Of a DNA stretch of 34,235 nt, positions 26,021-33,848 are shown one piece after another. The DNA comes from DATKCA01 sp035544675. Lineage in GTDB: Bacteria; Acidobacteriota; Thermoanaerobaculia; Gp7-AA8. Under the pieces are notes generated by a model that ran no database searches, had not been told where the DNA came from, and saw nothing but the letters and a program-made list of their open reading frames with translations. Each line of letters begins with the position of its first letter. Position 1 is the first letter of the stretch. Both the position numbers and the translations under genes were made by a program. The DNA lies in NCBI GenBank assembly GCA_035544675.1, contig DATKCA010000127.1, positions 1 to 34,235 of the forward strand, written 5' to 3'.

Positions 26021-26083
26021 CCTTCTTTGACGGACGGCCAGTTCAATCGTTTACAGAGTGTAGCGCCCGCGGCCCGAGGTCCC

Positions 26084-26341
26084 TCACTCGTCTTCGTCGG
26101 AGAGCGCGTTGAAAACGCGGATCAGTTCCGTCCGGAACAGGAGCTTGTCGTCCCACTCCTGGTCCGAGCCGCTGAGGCGGTACTGGACCACGAGCCGCGC
26201 GGCCGCCCGGCGGGCGTCGGCGTGCGTAGGAAACGTGAGGACGGCCGCCCGTCCCGGCTGGCCCAGAAAGCGGGCCATCACCTTGCGCCCCTCCACACGG
26301 ACGAGGCGCCTGAGAAACAGCGGCGAGCGGCGGCTGCTCAT
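26084..26341 (-). CDS. Small hypothetical protein upstream of the sigma gene
   Basis: An 85-residue basic-then-acidic protein (MSSRRSPLFLRR...VFNALSDEDE) with a plausible soluble alpha/beta pattern (AAVLTFPTHADARRAAARLV). No family is recognised. The ATG at 26341 abuts a divergent 27-bp spacer; the frame continues further upstream but there runs antisense to the secreted-protein gene. It is 63 bp from the sigma factor on the same strand and may lead its transcript. Confidence 0.5.
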   Translation of the reverse strand: MSSRRSPLFLRRLVRVEGRKVMARFLGQPGRAAVLTFPTHADARRAAARLVVQYRLSGSDQEWDDKLLFRTELIRVFNALSDEDE

Positions 26342-26368
26342 GCGGGGATAGAGTGTATATATGAGCGG
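26342..26368. promoter_or_regulatory. Very short divergent spacer with AT-rich core
   Basis: Only 27 bp separate the starts of two divergent genes. It contains gtatatat, the most AT-rich stretch nearby, which can serve as a -10 element for either direction. Any -35 elements must lie inside the neighbouring coding sequences. Confidence 0.35.
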
Positions 26369-27478
26369 ATGATCCGGTCTGCCCTCTCCCTTCTGCTCCT
26401 GGTGACAGCGTTCTCCACCGAAGCCTCTCAGCGCCGCCGGGCCGTGCAGCCGGCGCCCCCCGCCCTTTCCTTCACCTTCGACTTCCGCAACGGATCGCTG
26501 GGATGGGAGGCCGGCTTCGCCGACTACAACCCCATGACCGACATGCGCACCACGGCCGGGATCCGGCCGCTGCCCCTGGAAGCGGGAGGCGGGACGGCCT
26601 GGTATCTCAGCGGCTGGAACTACTCGGACGATCTGTTCATGTTTCTGCGGGGCCGGGTCGGTACCATCCCCAAACAGAACTACATCGTCGACTTCTCGGT
26701 CACGTTCGCGACGAATGCCGGCGCGGACTGCGGTGGCATCGGCGGTGCGCCAGGCCAGTCGGTCTATCTGAAGATGGGCGCGTCGCCGATCCGGCCCGAG
26801 CCGGTCCTGGTCGACGATCACCTCCGCCTCAACATCGACAAGGGCAATCAGTCGCAGAGCGGCGTGCTGGCCTCGCAGGCGGGAACGATCAGCGCACTCG
26901 TGCCCACGCCGTGCGGCAGCGAGGCGCCGTTCTCCACAGTGGTCCGCACGCACACGCACCCGTATGCCGTCGAGTCATCGGCGACGGGCGACCTCTGGCT
27001 GCTGTTCGGCGTCGATTCCGGGTTCGAGGGGTTCAATCAGATCTACGTGCAGAGGATCGAGGCGACGCTGACGCCGGTTCCGGCCAGCGATCCGCGGGCT
27101 CGCTGGCAGACCACCTACGCGGCGATGTTCGACCTCATCGCGGAGATCGAGCGCGCCGGTGTGGTTGTCCGCGAATCCGGCCGGCTCCATCACGATCTGA
27201 TCGGCGGCAGGGAGATCAGCTTCGCCGTCGGTTCGCCGGGCACGCTCGAAGAGATCTACCTCTACGTTTTCGACAGCGCGGACGACGCCGCGCGCGCCGA
27301 GAGCGTCATCTCGCCGGACGGCACCCGGATCGCCGGCACCGAGATGAACTGGATCGGGCCGCCACACTTCTTCCGCGGTGATCACTTCATCGCCAACTAC
27401 GTGGGGGCGAATCCCCTGATCCTCGATGTCCTCTTTCGCCGGCTGGGCCGCCAATTCGCCGGCGCGGATGCATTTTGA
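26369..27478 (+). CDS. Secreted protein of unknown function
   Basis: A 369-residue protein with a signal peptide (MIRSALSLLLLVTAFSTEA) followed by SQRRR. The start at 26369 is used because it opens at the signal peptide; the frame is open far upstream only because it runs antisense to the sigma cluster. The first two thirds resemble a beta-sandwich (FTFDFRNGSLGWEAGFADYN, YLSGWNYSDDLFMFLRG, FSVTFATNAGADCGGIGG, DLWLLFGVDSGFEG), as in carbohydrate-binding or laminin-G-like modules. A shorter alpha/beta tail follows (about 255-369). No catalytic motif is visible. Confidence 0.78.
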   Translation: MIRSALSLLLLVTAFSTEASQRRRAVQPAPPALSFTFDFRNGSLGWEAGFADYNPMTDMRTTAGIRPLPLEAGGGTAWYLSGWNYSDDLFMFLRGRVGTIPKQNYIVDFSVTFATNAGADCGGIGGAPGQSVYLKMGASPIRPEPVLVDDHLRLNIDKGNQSQSGVLASQAGTISALVPTPCGSEAPFSTVVRTHTHPYAVESSATGDLWLLFGVDSGFEGFNQIYVQRIEATLTPVPASDPRARWQTTYAAMFDLIAEIERAGVVVRESGRLHHDLIGGREISFAVGSPGTLEEIYLYVFDSADDAARAESVISPDGTRIAGTEMNWIGPPHFFRGDHFIANYVGANPLILDVLFRRLGRQFAGADAF

Positions 27479-27497
27479 TGCATGGAGCGCCGCTCAA

Positions 27498-27929
27498 ATG
27501 AACCGACACATCTCGCCACTCCTTGTTCTGTTTCTCCTCGCCGGATGTGCCTCGGCCCCGCAGACGCCCGCGGTCGCGGTCATCGGCACCGTGGCCGATC
27601 AGGAGCGTTTCGCGGGTCTGTGGCGCGGATCCCTCGACGCCGTCGATGACCGCGAGGACGGACCGCTCGAGTTCCGGCTCAGCGCGGGCACGGGGACTCT
27701 GCTGACCCGTCTCGCACCCGGCGCCGGCCGCATTCTCTGGGTGCGGGTGAACGGCGCGACCCTCAGCGGCGCCGTCGAGGCGCGATGGGACGAGCGCTGC
27801 CAGTGCGACGTCTACACGACGTTCGAGGCCACGCTCGAGGACAGCGAGCTTCGCGGCACGCTGCGGAGGCGCGAGAAGCTGCTGTGGCATGACGTCGGGA
27901 CGTGGACGGCGGTGCGCGTCACGGAGTGA
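27498..27929 (+). CDS. Small lipoprotein of unknown function
   Basis: A 143-residue protein with a textbook lipoprotein signal: MNRHISPLLVLFLLAGCASAP, lipobox LAGC. The mature part is beta-rich (FAGLWRGSLDAV, LEFRLSAGTGTLLTRL, VRVNGATLSGAVEARW, ATLEDSELRGTLRRRE), like small extracytoplasmic barrels. Cys-x-Cys at CQCD could bind metal or form a disulfide. The ATG at 27498 is chosen over an upstream in-frame start at 27426 because the lipoprotein signal begins there. A half copy of the hairpin repeat (tggagcgccgctc) lies just upstream. Function unknown. Confidence 0.75.
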   Translation: MNRHISPLLVLFLLAGCASAPQTPAVAVIGTVADQERFAGLWRGSLDAVDDREDGPLEFRLSAGTGTLLTRLAPGAGRILWVRVNGATLSGAVEARWDERCQCDVYTTFEATLEDSELRGTLRRREKLLWHDVGTWTAVRVTE

Positions 27930-27945
27930 GGAGCTCCTGAATGGA

Positions 27946-28075
27946 GCGGCGGTGTCCTCACCGCCGCCCTCCCGCTTCTGTGGAGGACAGACAATCCTGT
28001 CTGTCCTCGGCTGGACAGGCAGGATTGCCTGTCCTCCACTTCAGGTCCCCGGGGCGCGGGTGAGAACACCCGCGC
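27946..28075. repeat. Cluster of four perfect hairpins with 4-nt loops
   Basis: (i) 27946-27967, 9-bp stem GCGGCGGTG, loop TCCT. (ii) 27983-28008, 11-bp stem GAGGACAGACA, loop ATCC. (iii) 28013-28034, 9-bp stem GGACAGGCA, loop GGAT. (iv) 28054-28075, 9-bp stem GCGCGGGTG, loop AGAA. All are uninterrupted. The cluster is framed by ATGGAGCGG on the left and CGCTCCATT on the right. It fills the gap between two convergent genes and may end both transcripts; the layout recalls composite REP (BIME) clusters. Confidence 0.9.
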
Positions 28076-28108
28076 TCCATTCCGTGATGGACAGCCGCGT
28101 CTGATCAC

Positions 28109-31100
28109 TTACTCCTCCTCCACCCAGATCTCTTGATAGCGCACGGGCGGCGGCACCAGCGACGTCCGGACGCCGCGCACGTTCGGCCGATGGAGGACGA
28201 ACAGCCGCTCGTGGAACAGCGGCACCACGGGAGCGTCGCGGACGACCATCGCGTCGAGCTCCCGATACGTCGACGCGCGACCTTCGATGTCATTCGTCCG
28301 CCGCGCATGCTCGATCTTCCGGTCGACCTCCGCGGAATGGAAGTAGAGGCCCGGAATCGACGTGGAGAGGCTGTGAAAGAAGATGAAGAAGAAGTTGTCG
28401 GGATCCGGGAAGTCCGCGTACCAGTTGCCGAGGAACAGGTTGCCGTGCCCGGGGCGGGCCAGCGGGCTGCGCGCGTCGCTGGCCGGGTGGCGCGTCACGT
28501 TGACGCGGATGCCGATCTGGGCGAGGTCTTCGATGATCAGCGGAACGATCCCGGTGTTGTTGAACTCGTCGGTGTCCCAGGTGCGGTACTGGAGGGTGAA
28601 GCCATTCTCCAGGCCGGCCTGTTTCAGAAGGGACCTTGACCGGTCGGGGTCGTGCTGCGTGCCGCGCAGGCTGGCGTCATATCCGAGGAGGCCGGGCGGG
28701 AGCAGGCCCGAGGCGATGGCGCCGAGGTTGGCGAAGACTTGCTCGTTGATGCGCTGGCGGTCGACGGCATGGCTCACGGCCTGGCGCACTTCGGCGCGGT
28801 TGAAGGGAGCGGTCGAGTTGTCGAATCCGAGATACGAGGTGTGGAGCTGAATGCTCGTCAGCAGGTAAGGAGCGAGGCGGGCGTCGTTCTTCAGATCGTT
28901 GACGATTCCCAGCGGGATGCCGTGCGCCACGTCGAGCTCGCCGCGTAGAAACGCTTCCGCGACTTCGCGGCCGCTTGTCAGGTCGAGCCGGAATCGCAGC
29001 TCGTCGACCAGAGGCCGTCCGACCACGAAGTAGTCGCGGTTCCTCTCGAGCTGCACGTGCCGTCCCTCGACCGCCTCGACCACGCGGAACGGCCCGGCCC
29101 CCGGCGCCCGCAGCCGGAAGCGTTCCGGATCGCCCGCCTCTTCGACCGGGACGATGCTGCACTCGTGCATCGACAACAGCGAGATGAAGAACGCCAGAGG
29201 CTCATCGAGCTGGATGTCGACGGTGTGCTGGTCGACGACGACCACACCCTTGAGCTCCCGCGACCTGCCGTTGATCACCTCCTCCGCGCCGCGCACGGAT
29301 CGCAGAATCCAGTTGCTGGAAGTCCGGCTTGCGGGCAGCAGCAGCCGGAGGAAGCTCTCGTAGACGTCCCGGGCCTCGAACAGCCGGCCGTTGTGGAAGC
29401 GGACGTTGCGGCGCAGGTGAAAGCGGTAGCGCCGCCCCTGGTCGAGCGTTTCCCAGCTCTCGGCGAGCTCGGGCATCAGCTCGGCGCCCTCGCCGAAAGC
29501 GACGAGCTTCGCATGGATCGACTTGGCGAGGAATCCCAGCACCGCGGCCGTGGCGTGGATCGGGTCGACGGTCAGGGTCTGCCACAGCAGCAGGGCCGTG
29601 GTGATGCGTCCGCCCTCACGCGGAAGGGGAAGGGAGAATCGCGAAAGCTCCTGGTTGAGCAGCGAGGACTCGTGCGTGAGCGCGTTGGACATCCGGGCCA
29701 GGTCGCTCACCCCGAAGCTGCTCTCCTCCGAACCGCGCTGCACCATGTCCATGGACTTGACGATGGCCGCGCTCTCCGCGGCCAGGACCGACGTCGCTTC
29801 CAGGACGCTCTGGACGAGGCCGGAGATATTCTGCATGGCCTTGCTGATCGAGACACTGCCGTGGGCCTGTTCGGTCATGGCCCGTTTGAGATGGCGCGTG
29901 GTATCGCGGACCATCGTGGCCTGTTCGCCGACCTTCCGCGCAGTCTGCGACTGCTGCTGCGTGGCGCTGGCGGTCTGCTGGACCATCTTCGTCACTTCCT
30001 CGATGGCCGCCGTGGTCGCCGCGCTCCCACGGGTCTGCTCCTCGGTGGCCCTGGCAATCTCCTGGATGGAGCTGGTGGAGCGGTCGGTGAGGTCTCGGAT
30101 CTTGTCGAGGACCAGCGAGGCGCGGGCGGTGAGGCTGACGCCGTCGCTGACGCGATCGGCGCTGATGTTCATCTGCTCGGCGGCGCGCTCCACGGAGCGC
30201 TGGACGTTCTCGATGAGGGTGCGGATCTCGTCGGTGGAGACGGAGGTGCGCTCGGAAAGGTCGCGGATCTCATCGGCCACGACGGCGAAGCCTTTCCCGC
30301 GCTCCCCGGCCTGCGCGGCGATGATGGCCGCGTTCAGGGCCAGCAGGTTGGTCTGCCCGGCGATCTCGTCGATGACGCGGATGATGTCGCCGATCTCCTG
30401 CGAGCGGGCGGCCAGCTCACCCAGGGCGATCTTGGCCTCGTCGACGGCCTGCTGGATCTTGCGCATGCCGTCCACCGTGCCCTCCACCGCGGAGCGGCCT
30501 TCGCTGGTGGCGTCGCGGACGTAGCCGGCGAGCTGTGAGGACTCGCGGGCCGAGCGTCCGATCTCGGAGGTGGTGGCGTTCATCTCCACGATCGAGCTGG
30601 CCGTCTCGGTGGCGAAGGAGGAGAAGTTCTCGGTGTTCGCGGCCACCTCTGTGATCGACGCGGACATCTCTTCGAAGGCCGTAGCGGTCTGGTCGACGAA
30701 CTCCGAAAGGGTATCGGCGATTCGTGTGACTTCCTCGATCGACGCCGACATCTCCAGGATCGAGGTGGACGTCTCCTCGGCATTCGAAGAGAGCTCCTGC
30801 ATGCTCCGGCGCATGGCGTTGATGGAGGTGTCGATCTGGTTGACCGACGCGGCGGCGGAGACCGTGGACTGGAGCTGATCGGTGGCGCTGCGCGCGAGCA
30901 CGCGAGAGCGGCTGCTCAGTTGTTCGGTGACGCGGGTGACGTCCTGCGAGAGCTGGGCGAAGCGGCGGATGGTCCGCTCCAGGTTCGAGGCCAGGGCACG
31001 CAGCGCGGCGGCCATCCTCGCCGAATGCGTCGCGCGCAGAATCTCCCGCCCCGACACGGAGAGGTCGCCGCTGGTGATCCGGTTCAGCAGTTGAATGGTT

Positions 31101-31303
31101 GACTCGCGCCGGGCGGTGTCGCGGCGGATCCAGAGGTCGAAGACCACGATGCAGAGCGAGGTCGTGATCGCGCTGGCGATCACGATCTGCCACCACAGCC
31201 GCGGTGTGATTCCGGGCAGAAAGTAGATGACGGTGGAGAACATCGCGATGAAGATCGTCACCGCGATCCACATCTGCCCCCGCCGCCCGAAGTTGCGCGC
31301 CAT
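28109..31303 (-). CDS. Methyl-accepting chemotaxis protein fused to a cytoplasmic family-5 solute-binding domain
   Basis: One uninterrupted 1064-residue frame. Two N-terminal membrane segments (11-30 and 36-56) are separated by only about six residues, so there is almost no periplasmic sensor. A HAMP-like linker and a long coiled coil follow, with the chemoreceptor hairpin tip at 313-350 (IDEIAGQTNLLALNAAIIAA, then GERGKGFAVVADEIRDLSER); the usual AAIEAARAGE reads AAIIAAQAGE. From about 565 to the end is an SBP_bac_5 domain: LMPELAESWETLDQGRRYRF, NVRFHNGRLFEARDVYESF, and a C-terminal peptide-binding-protein half. No signal peptide precedes that domain, so it should face the cytoplasm. SgrR is a known precedent for a cytoplasmic SBP_bac_5 sensor. 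It probably senses an internal peptide or sugar and signals to CheA. Confidence 0.9.
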   Translation of the reverse strand: MARNFGRRGQMWIAVTIFIAMFSTVIYFLPGITPRLWWQIVIASAITTSLCIVVFDLWIRRDTARRESTIQLLNRITSGDLSVSGREILRATHSARMAAALRALASNLERTIRRFAQLSQDVTRVTEQLSSRSRVLARSATDQLQSTVSAAASVNQIDTSINAMRRSMQELSSNAEETSTSILEMSASIEEVTRIADTLSEFVDQTATAFEEMSASITEVAANTENFSSFATETASSIVEMNATTSEIGRSARESSQLAGYVRDATSEGRSAVEGTVDGMRKIQQAVDEAKIALGELAARSQEIGDIIRVIDEIAGQTNLLALNAAIIAAQAGERGKGFAVVADEIRDLSERTSVSTDEIRTLIENVQRSVERAAEQMNISADRVSDGVSLTARASLVLDKIRDLTDRSTSSIQEIARATEEQTRGSAATTAAIEEVTKMVQQTASATQQQSQTARKVGEQATMVRDTTRHLKRAMTEQAHGSVSISKAMQNISGLVQSVLEATSVLAAESAAIVKSMDMVQRGSEESSFGVSDLARMSNALTHESSLLNQELSRFSLPLPREGGRITTALLLWQTLTVDPIHATAAVLGFLAKSIHAKLVAFGEGAELMPELAESWETLDQGRRYRFHLRRNVRFHNGRLFEARDVYESFLRLLLPASRTSSNWILRSVRGAEEVINGRSRELKGVVVVDQHTVDIQLDEPLAFFISLLSMHECSIVPVEEAGDPERFRLRAPGAGPFRVVEAVEGRHVQLERNRDYFVVGRPLVDELRFRLDLTSGREVAEAFLRGELDVAHGIPLGIVNDLKNDARLAPYLLTSIQLHTSYLGFDNSTAPFNRAEVRQAVSHAVDRQRINEQVFANLGAIASGLLPPGLLGYDASLRGTQHDPDRSRSLLKQAGLENGFTLQYRTWDTDEFNNTGIVPLIIEDLAQIGIRVNVTRHPASDARSPLARPGHGNLFLGNWYADFPDPDNFFFIFFHSLSTSIPGLYFHSAEVDRKIEHARRTNDIEGRASTYRELDAMVVRDAPVVPLFHERLFVLHRPNVRGVRTSLVPPPVRYQEIWVEEE

Positions 31304-31330
31304 CGAAGCCCGGATCGGATGCTACCATCA

Positions 31331-31418
31331 CTTCAGGCCTTAGGCCTTAGGCCCTGGGCCTTCGGAATGCGTGATCGGTTCCTGCTAACGCCTGAGGCCT
31401 GACGGCTGACGCCTCGTC
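31331..31418. repeat. Inverted heptamer array (CTTAGGC / ACGCCTG) in a divergent region
   Basis: Units TTCAGGC, CTTAGGC, CTTAGGC, CCTGGGC face ACGCCTG, AGGCCTG, ACGGCTG, ACGCCTC across about 30 bp. It fills nearly all of the 118-bp divergent region between the chemoreceptor fusion and the polyprenyl synthase and ends 3 bp before the ATG of the latter, leaving no room for a normal ribosome site. Confidence 0.85.
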
Positions 31419-31421
31419 ACA

Positions 31422-32294
31422 ATGAATTACTTCGACGAGAAGCGAGCGCTGATCGATCGCCGACTCGAGCAGGTCGCTGACGCGATCCCGGCGCCTGCGC
31501 CTCTCGATCGGCCGCTGCGCCAGGCGCTGACGTCCAGCGGCAAACGCGTGCGCGGCATCCTGACTCTGGCCGCGGGCGAAGCGGCCGGAGGACGCGCGGA
31601 GAAACTCCTCGATGCCGCGGCGGCGATGGAGATGATTCACACCTCCTCGCTGATCCTCGATGACCTGCCGGCCATGGACGACGCCATGCTCCGGCGCGGC
31701 CAGCCGGCCCTGCACCGCACGTTCGGCGAGGATCTGGCCGTGCTGGCGGCGGTGGCGCTCCTGAATCACGCCTACGGGCTCGTGTCGGAGAATCACGCGG
31801 CGCTCAGGCCGGGGCGCTGGAGTGCACATCAGCTTGTGCAGCGGGTGGTGGAGGCGGTGGGGTGGGACGGGTCGGTGGCGGGGGAGGCCGTGGACCTGCA
31901 CAGCGAGAAGTCGGAGCTCGACTTCGACACGCTCGAGTTCATTCACTCCCGGAAGACCGGGGCGCTGTTCGTGGCGGCCGCCGCGGTCGGCGCGATGCTC
32001 GCCAATACCGACCCGGCCACTCTCCGCCGCATCGAGGTCTATGCCAAGAACCTCGGGCTGGCGTTTCAGATCACCGATGATGTGCTCGATGTGACCGCCG
32101 ACAGCCAGCAGCTGGGCAAGGACGTGGGGAAGGACGCGCAGCGGCTGACGTTCGTCAAGCTTGCCGGTGTGGATGGGGCGCGCAAGCTGGCCGGAGAACT
32201 CGTCGATACCTCACTCGGCGCGATCGAGTCGATGCGTTCTGCAGCCGAGCCGCTGCGGACGCTGGCGGTGATGGTTCGCGACCGGGTCCAATGA
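31422..32294 (+). CDS. Polyprenyl diphosphate synthase (IspA/GGPP-synthase type)
   Basis: A trans-prenyltransferase of 290 residues that condenses IPP with allylic diphosphates. The first Asp-rich motif is DDLPAMDD (80-87) with RRG after it, the second is ITDDVLD (to 223), and KTGALF lies at 178-183. The spacing in DDLPAMDD matches bacterial FPP/GGPP synthases. The residue five before the first Asp is Ser, where E. coli IspA has Tyr; a small residue there generally allows a product longer than C15, so GGPP is likely. No Shine-Dalgarno is seen before the ATG, which follows directly on a heptamer array. Confidence 0.92.
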   Translation: MNYFDEKRALIDRRLEQVADAIPAPAPLDRPLRQALTSSGKRVRGILTLAAGEAAGGRAEKLLDAAAAMEMIHTSSLILDDLPAMDDAMLRRGQPALHRTFGEDLAVLAAVALLNHAYGLVSENHAALRPGRWSAHQLVQRVVEAVGWDGSVAGEAVDLHSEKSELDFDTLEFIHSRKTGALFVAAAAVGAMLANTDPATLRRIEVYAKNLGLAFQITDDVLDVTADSQQLGKDVGKDAQRLTFVKLAGVDGARKLAGELVDTSLGAIESMRSAAEPLRTLAVMVRDRVQ

Positions 32295-32375
32295 GGAATG
32301 CCGGGCCGCTGCGGCGCATTTACACCCCCGCCAGCGCGTGTTATGGTGCGCGCCGTTTTCCAGCCTGCCTCTCAC

Positions 32376-32451
<76 letters not shown>

Positions 32452-32609
32452 TTTCTACATCCGACAACGTCCGCAGCCGTCCGCTACCACGCGGAGAGCT
32501 GAGCGTTTATGCGGGTTTGAACGTCCGGGAACGCCCAACTACGTCCGTTGACAACCATCGTTTCGCGGGGGTACGCTGCCGGGGTATTTCGGGCCTTGGG
32601 GGTATCGGC
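32452..32609. promoter_or_regulatory. Integrase upstream region with ACGTCCG direct repeats
   Basis: ACGTCCG occurs at 32467-32473, 32521-32527 and 32541-32547, with a CGTCCG at 32478-32483. Short direct repeats between the tRNA and a P4-type integrase are commonly arm-type binding sites for that integrase and/or its control region. The repeats are seen; the role is inferred. Confidence 0.45.
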
Positions 32610-33848
32610 ATGCTGACGGACACCGTCATCCGCAACGCCGCTCGCAGAGGAAAGCCGTACAAGCTCCACGACGAGCGAGGCCTCTATCTCCTGGTCTCGG
32701 CTGCGGGCGGCAAGCTGTGGCGCTTCAAGTACCGATTCGCCGGCAAGGAGAAGGTCCTGGCGCTGGGGCAGTATCCGGACGTCCCGCTGAAGGCCGCCCG
32801 TGAGAAGCGCGTCGAGGCGAGGCAGCTCGTCGCCGCCGGCAAGGATCCGGGCGTCGAGAAGAAGGTCACGCGCGAGCGGCTGAAGGCATCCGCGGTCGGG
32901 ACGTTCGAAGCCGTCGCGCGCGAGTGGCTGAAGAAGTTCGCTTCGCGCTGGACACCGGCCACCGCGGCGACCAAGCTCCGCCGTTTCGAGATTCACGTGT
33001 TTCCACGCATCGGCGCTCGGCCGATCCGCGACATCACCGCGCCCGATCTCCTGGCTGTGATCCGACGAGTCGAAGCAACCGGCCGCCACGACACCGCGCA
33101 TCGTGTTCACCAGCTCTGCGGCGAAGTGTTCCGCTACGCGATCGCCACCGATCGAGCGGACCGCGATCCGAGCGGGGATCTCCGCGGCGCCTTCTCGCCG
33201 GCCGTGGTCACGAATCGCGCAGCCGTTACCGAACCGGCGAAGGTCGGGGCGATCCTTCGGATGTATGACCGGTACGACGGCTACATCGTGACGCGCTGCG
33301 CGCTGCGCCTGGCGCCGCTCGTGTTCGTGCGACCGGGCGAACTTCGTCAGGCGGAATGGAGCGAGGTCGACTTCGACAAAGGCGAGTGGACGATCCCCGC
33401 GTGGAAGATGAAGATGCGCAACTCCCACACGGTCCCGCTGTCGCGTCAGGCGATCGCCATTCTGCGCGAGCTGCAGCCGGTGACGGGCGAAGGCCGCTAC
33501 GTGTTTCCGTCCGGACGAACCGGCGAACGCCCGATGAGCGACAACGCGGTCCTCGCCGCGATGCGGCGGATGGGGATCCCGAAAGACGAGATGAGCGGTC
33601 ACGGATGGCGCGCCGTCGCGCGGACGCTGATCGCGGAGAACCTTGAGCAGCTCGGCCTCGTCGGCGCGATCTGGGAGTCGATGGCCAGGGAGATCGTCGA
33701 GCATCAGCTCGCGCACCTCGTGAAAGATGCGACCGGCGAGGCGTACAACCGCACGAAGTTTCTTCGCGAACGCCGGCAGATGATGCAGGCCTGGGCGGAT
33801 TATCTCGATACGTTGAGGGCTGCGAAAGTGTCGGAGAAACGCGCGTGA
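32610..33848 (+). CDS. P4-type tyrosine integrase
   Basis: A 412-residue site-specific recombinase. The N-terminal DUF4102 arm-binding domain is seen as LTDTVIRNAARRGKPYKLHD and RFKYRFAGKEKVLALGQYPD. The core-binding domain runs about 100-200. In the catalytic domain are Arg in VRPGELRQAEW, His/Arg in HGWRAVARTLI, His in HQLAHL and Tyr in EAYNRTKF, followed by the family's RRQMMQAWADYLD. The set looks complete and active. The ATG at 32610 gives the normal family N-terminus; the open frame to 32298 would translate the tRNA gene. Its stop overlaps the next GTG. Confidence 0.93.
   Translation: MLTDTVIRNAARRGKPYKLHDERGLYLLVSAAGGKLWRFKYRFAGKEKVLALGQYPDVPLKAAREKRVEARQLVAAGKDPGVEKKVTRERLKASAVGTFEAVAREWLKKFASRWTPATAATKLRRFEIHVFPRIGARPIRDITAPDLLAVIRRVEATGRHDTAHRVHQLCGEVFRYAIATDRADRDPSGDLRGAFSPAVVTNRAAVTEPAKVGAILRMYDRYDGYIVTRCALRLAPLVFVRPGELRQAEWSEVDFDKGEWTIPAWKMKMRNSHTVPLSRQAIAILRELQPVTGEGRYVFPSGRTGERPMSDNAVLAAMRRMGIPKDEMSGHGWRAVARTLIAENLEQLGLVGAIWESMAREIVEHQLAHLVKDATGEAYNRTKFLRERRQMMQAWADYLDTLRAAKVSEKRA

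Noticed and set aside
25472..26368. N-terminal extension of the secreted protein to 668 residues
   Set aside because: This part is antisense to the sigma, anti-sigma and hypothetical genes. The signal peptide begins at 26369.
28109..31303. Artefactual join of two separate genes (MCP and solute-binding protein)
   Set aside because: The frame is continuous with no stop or frame change at the junction (about residues 555-570), and no signal peptide or ribosome site precedes the second domain.
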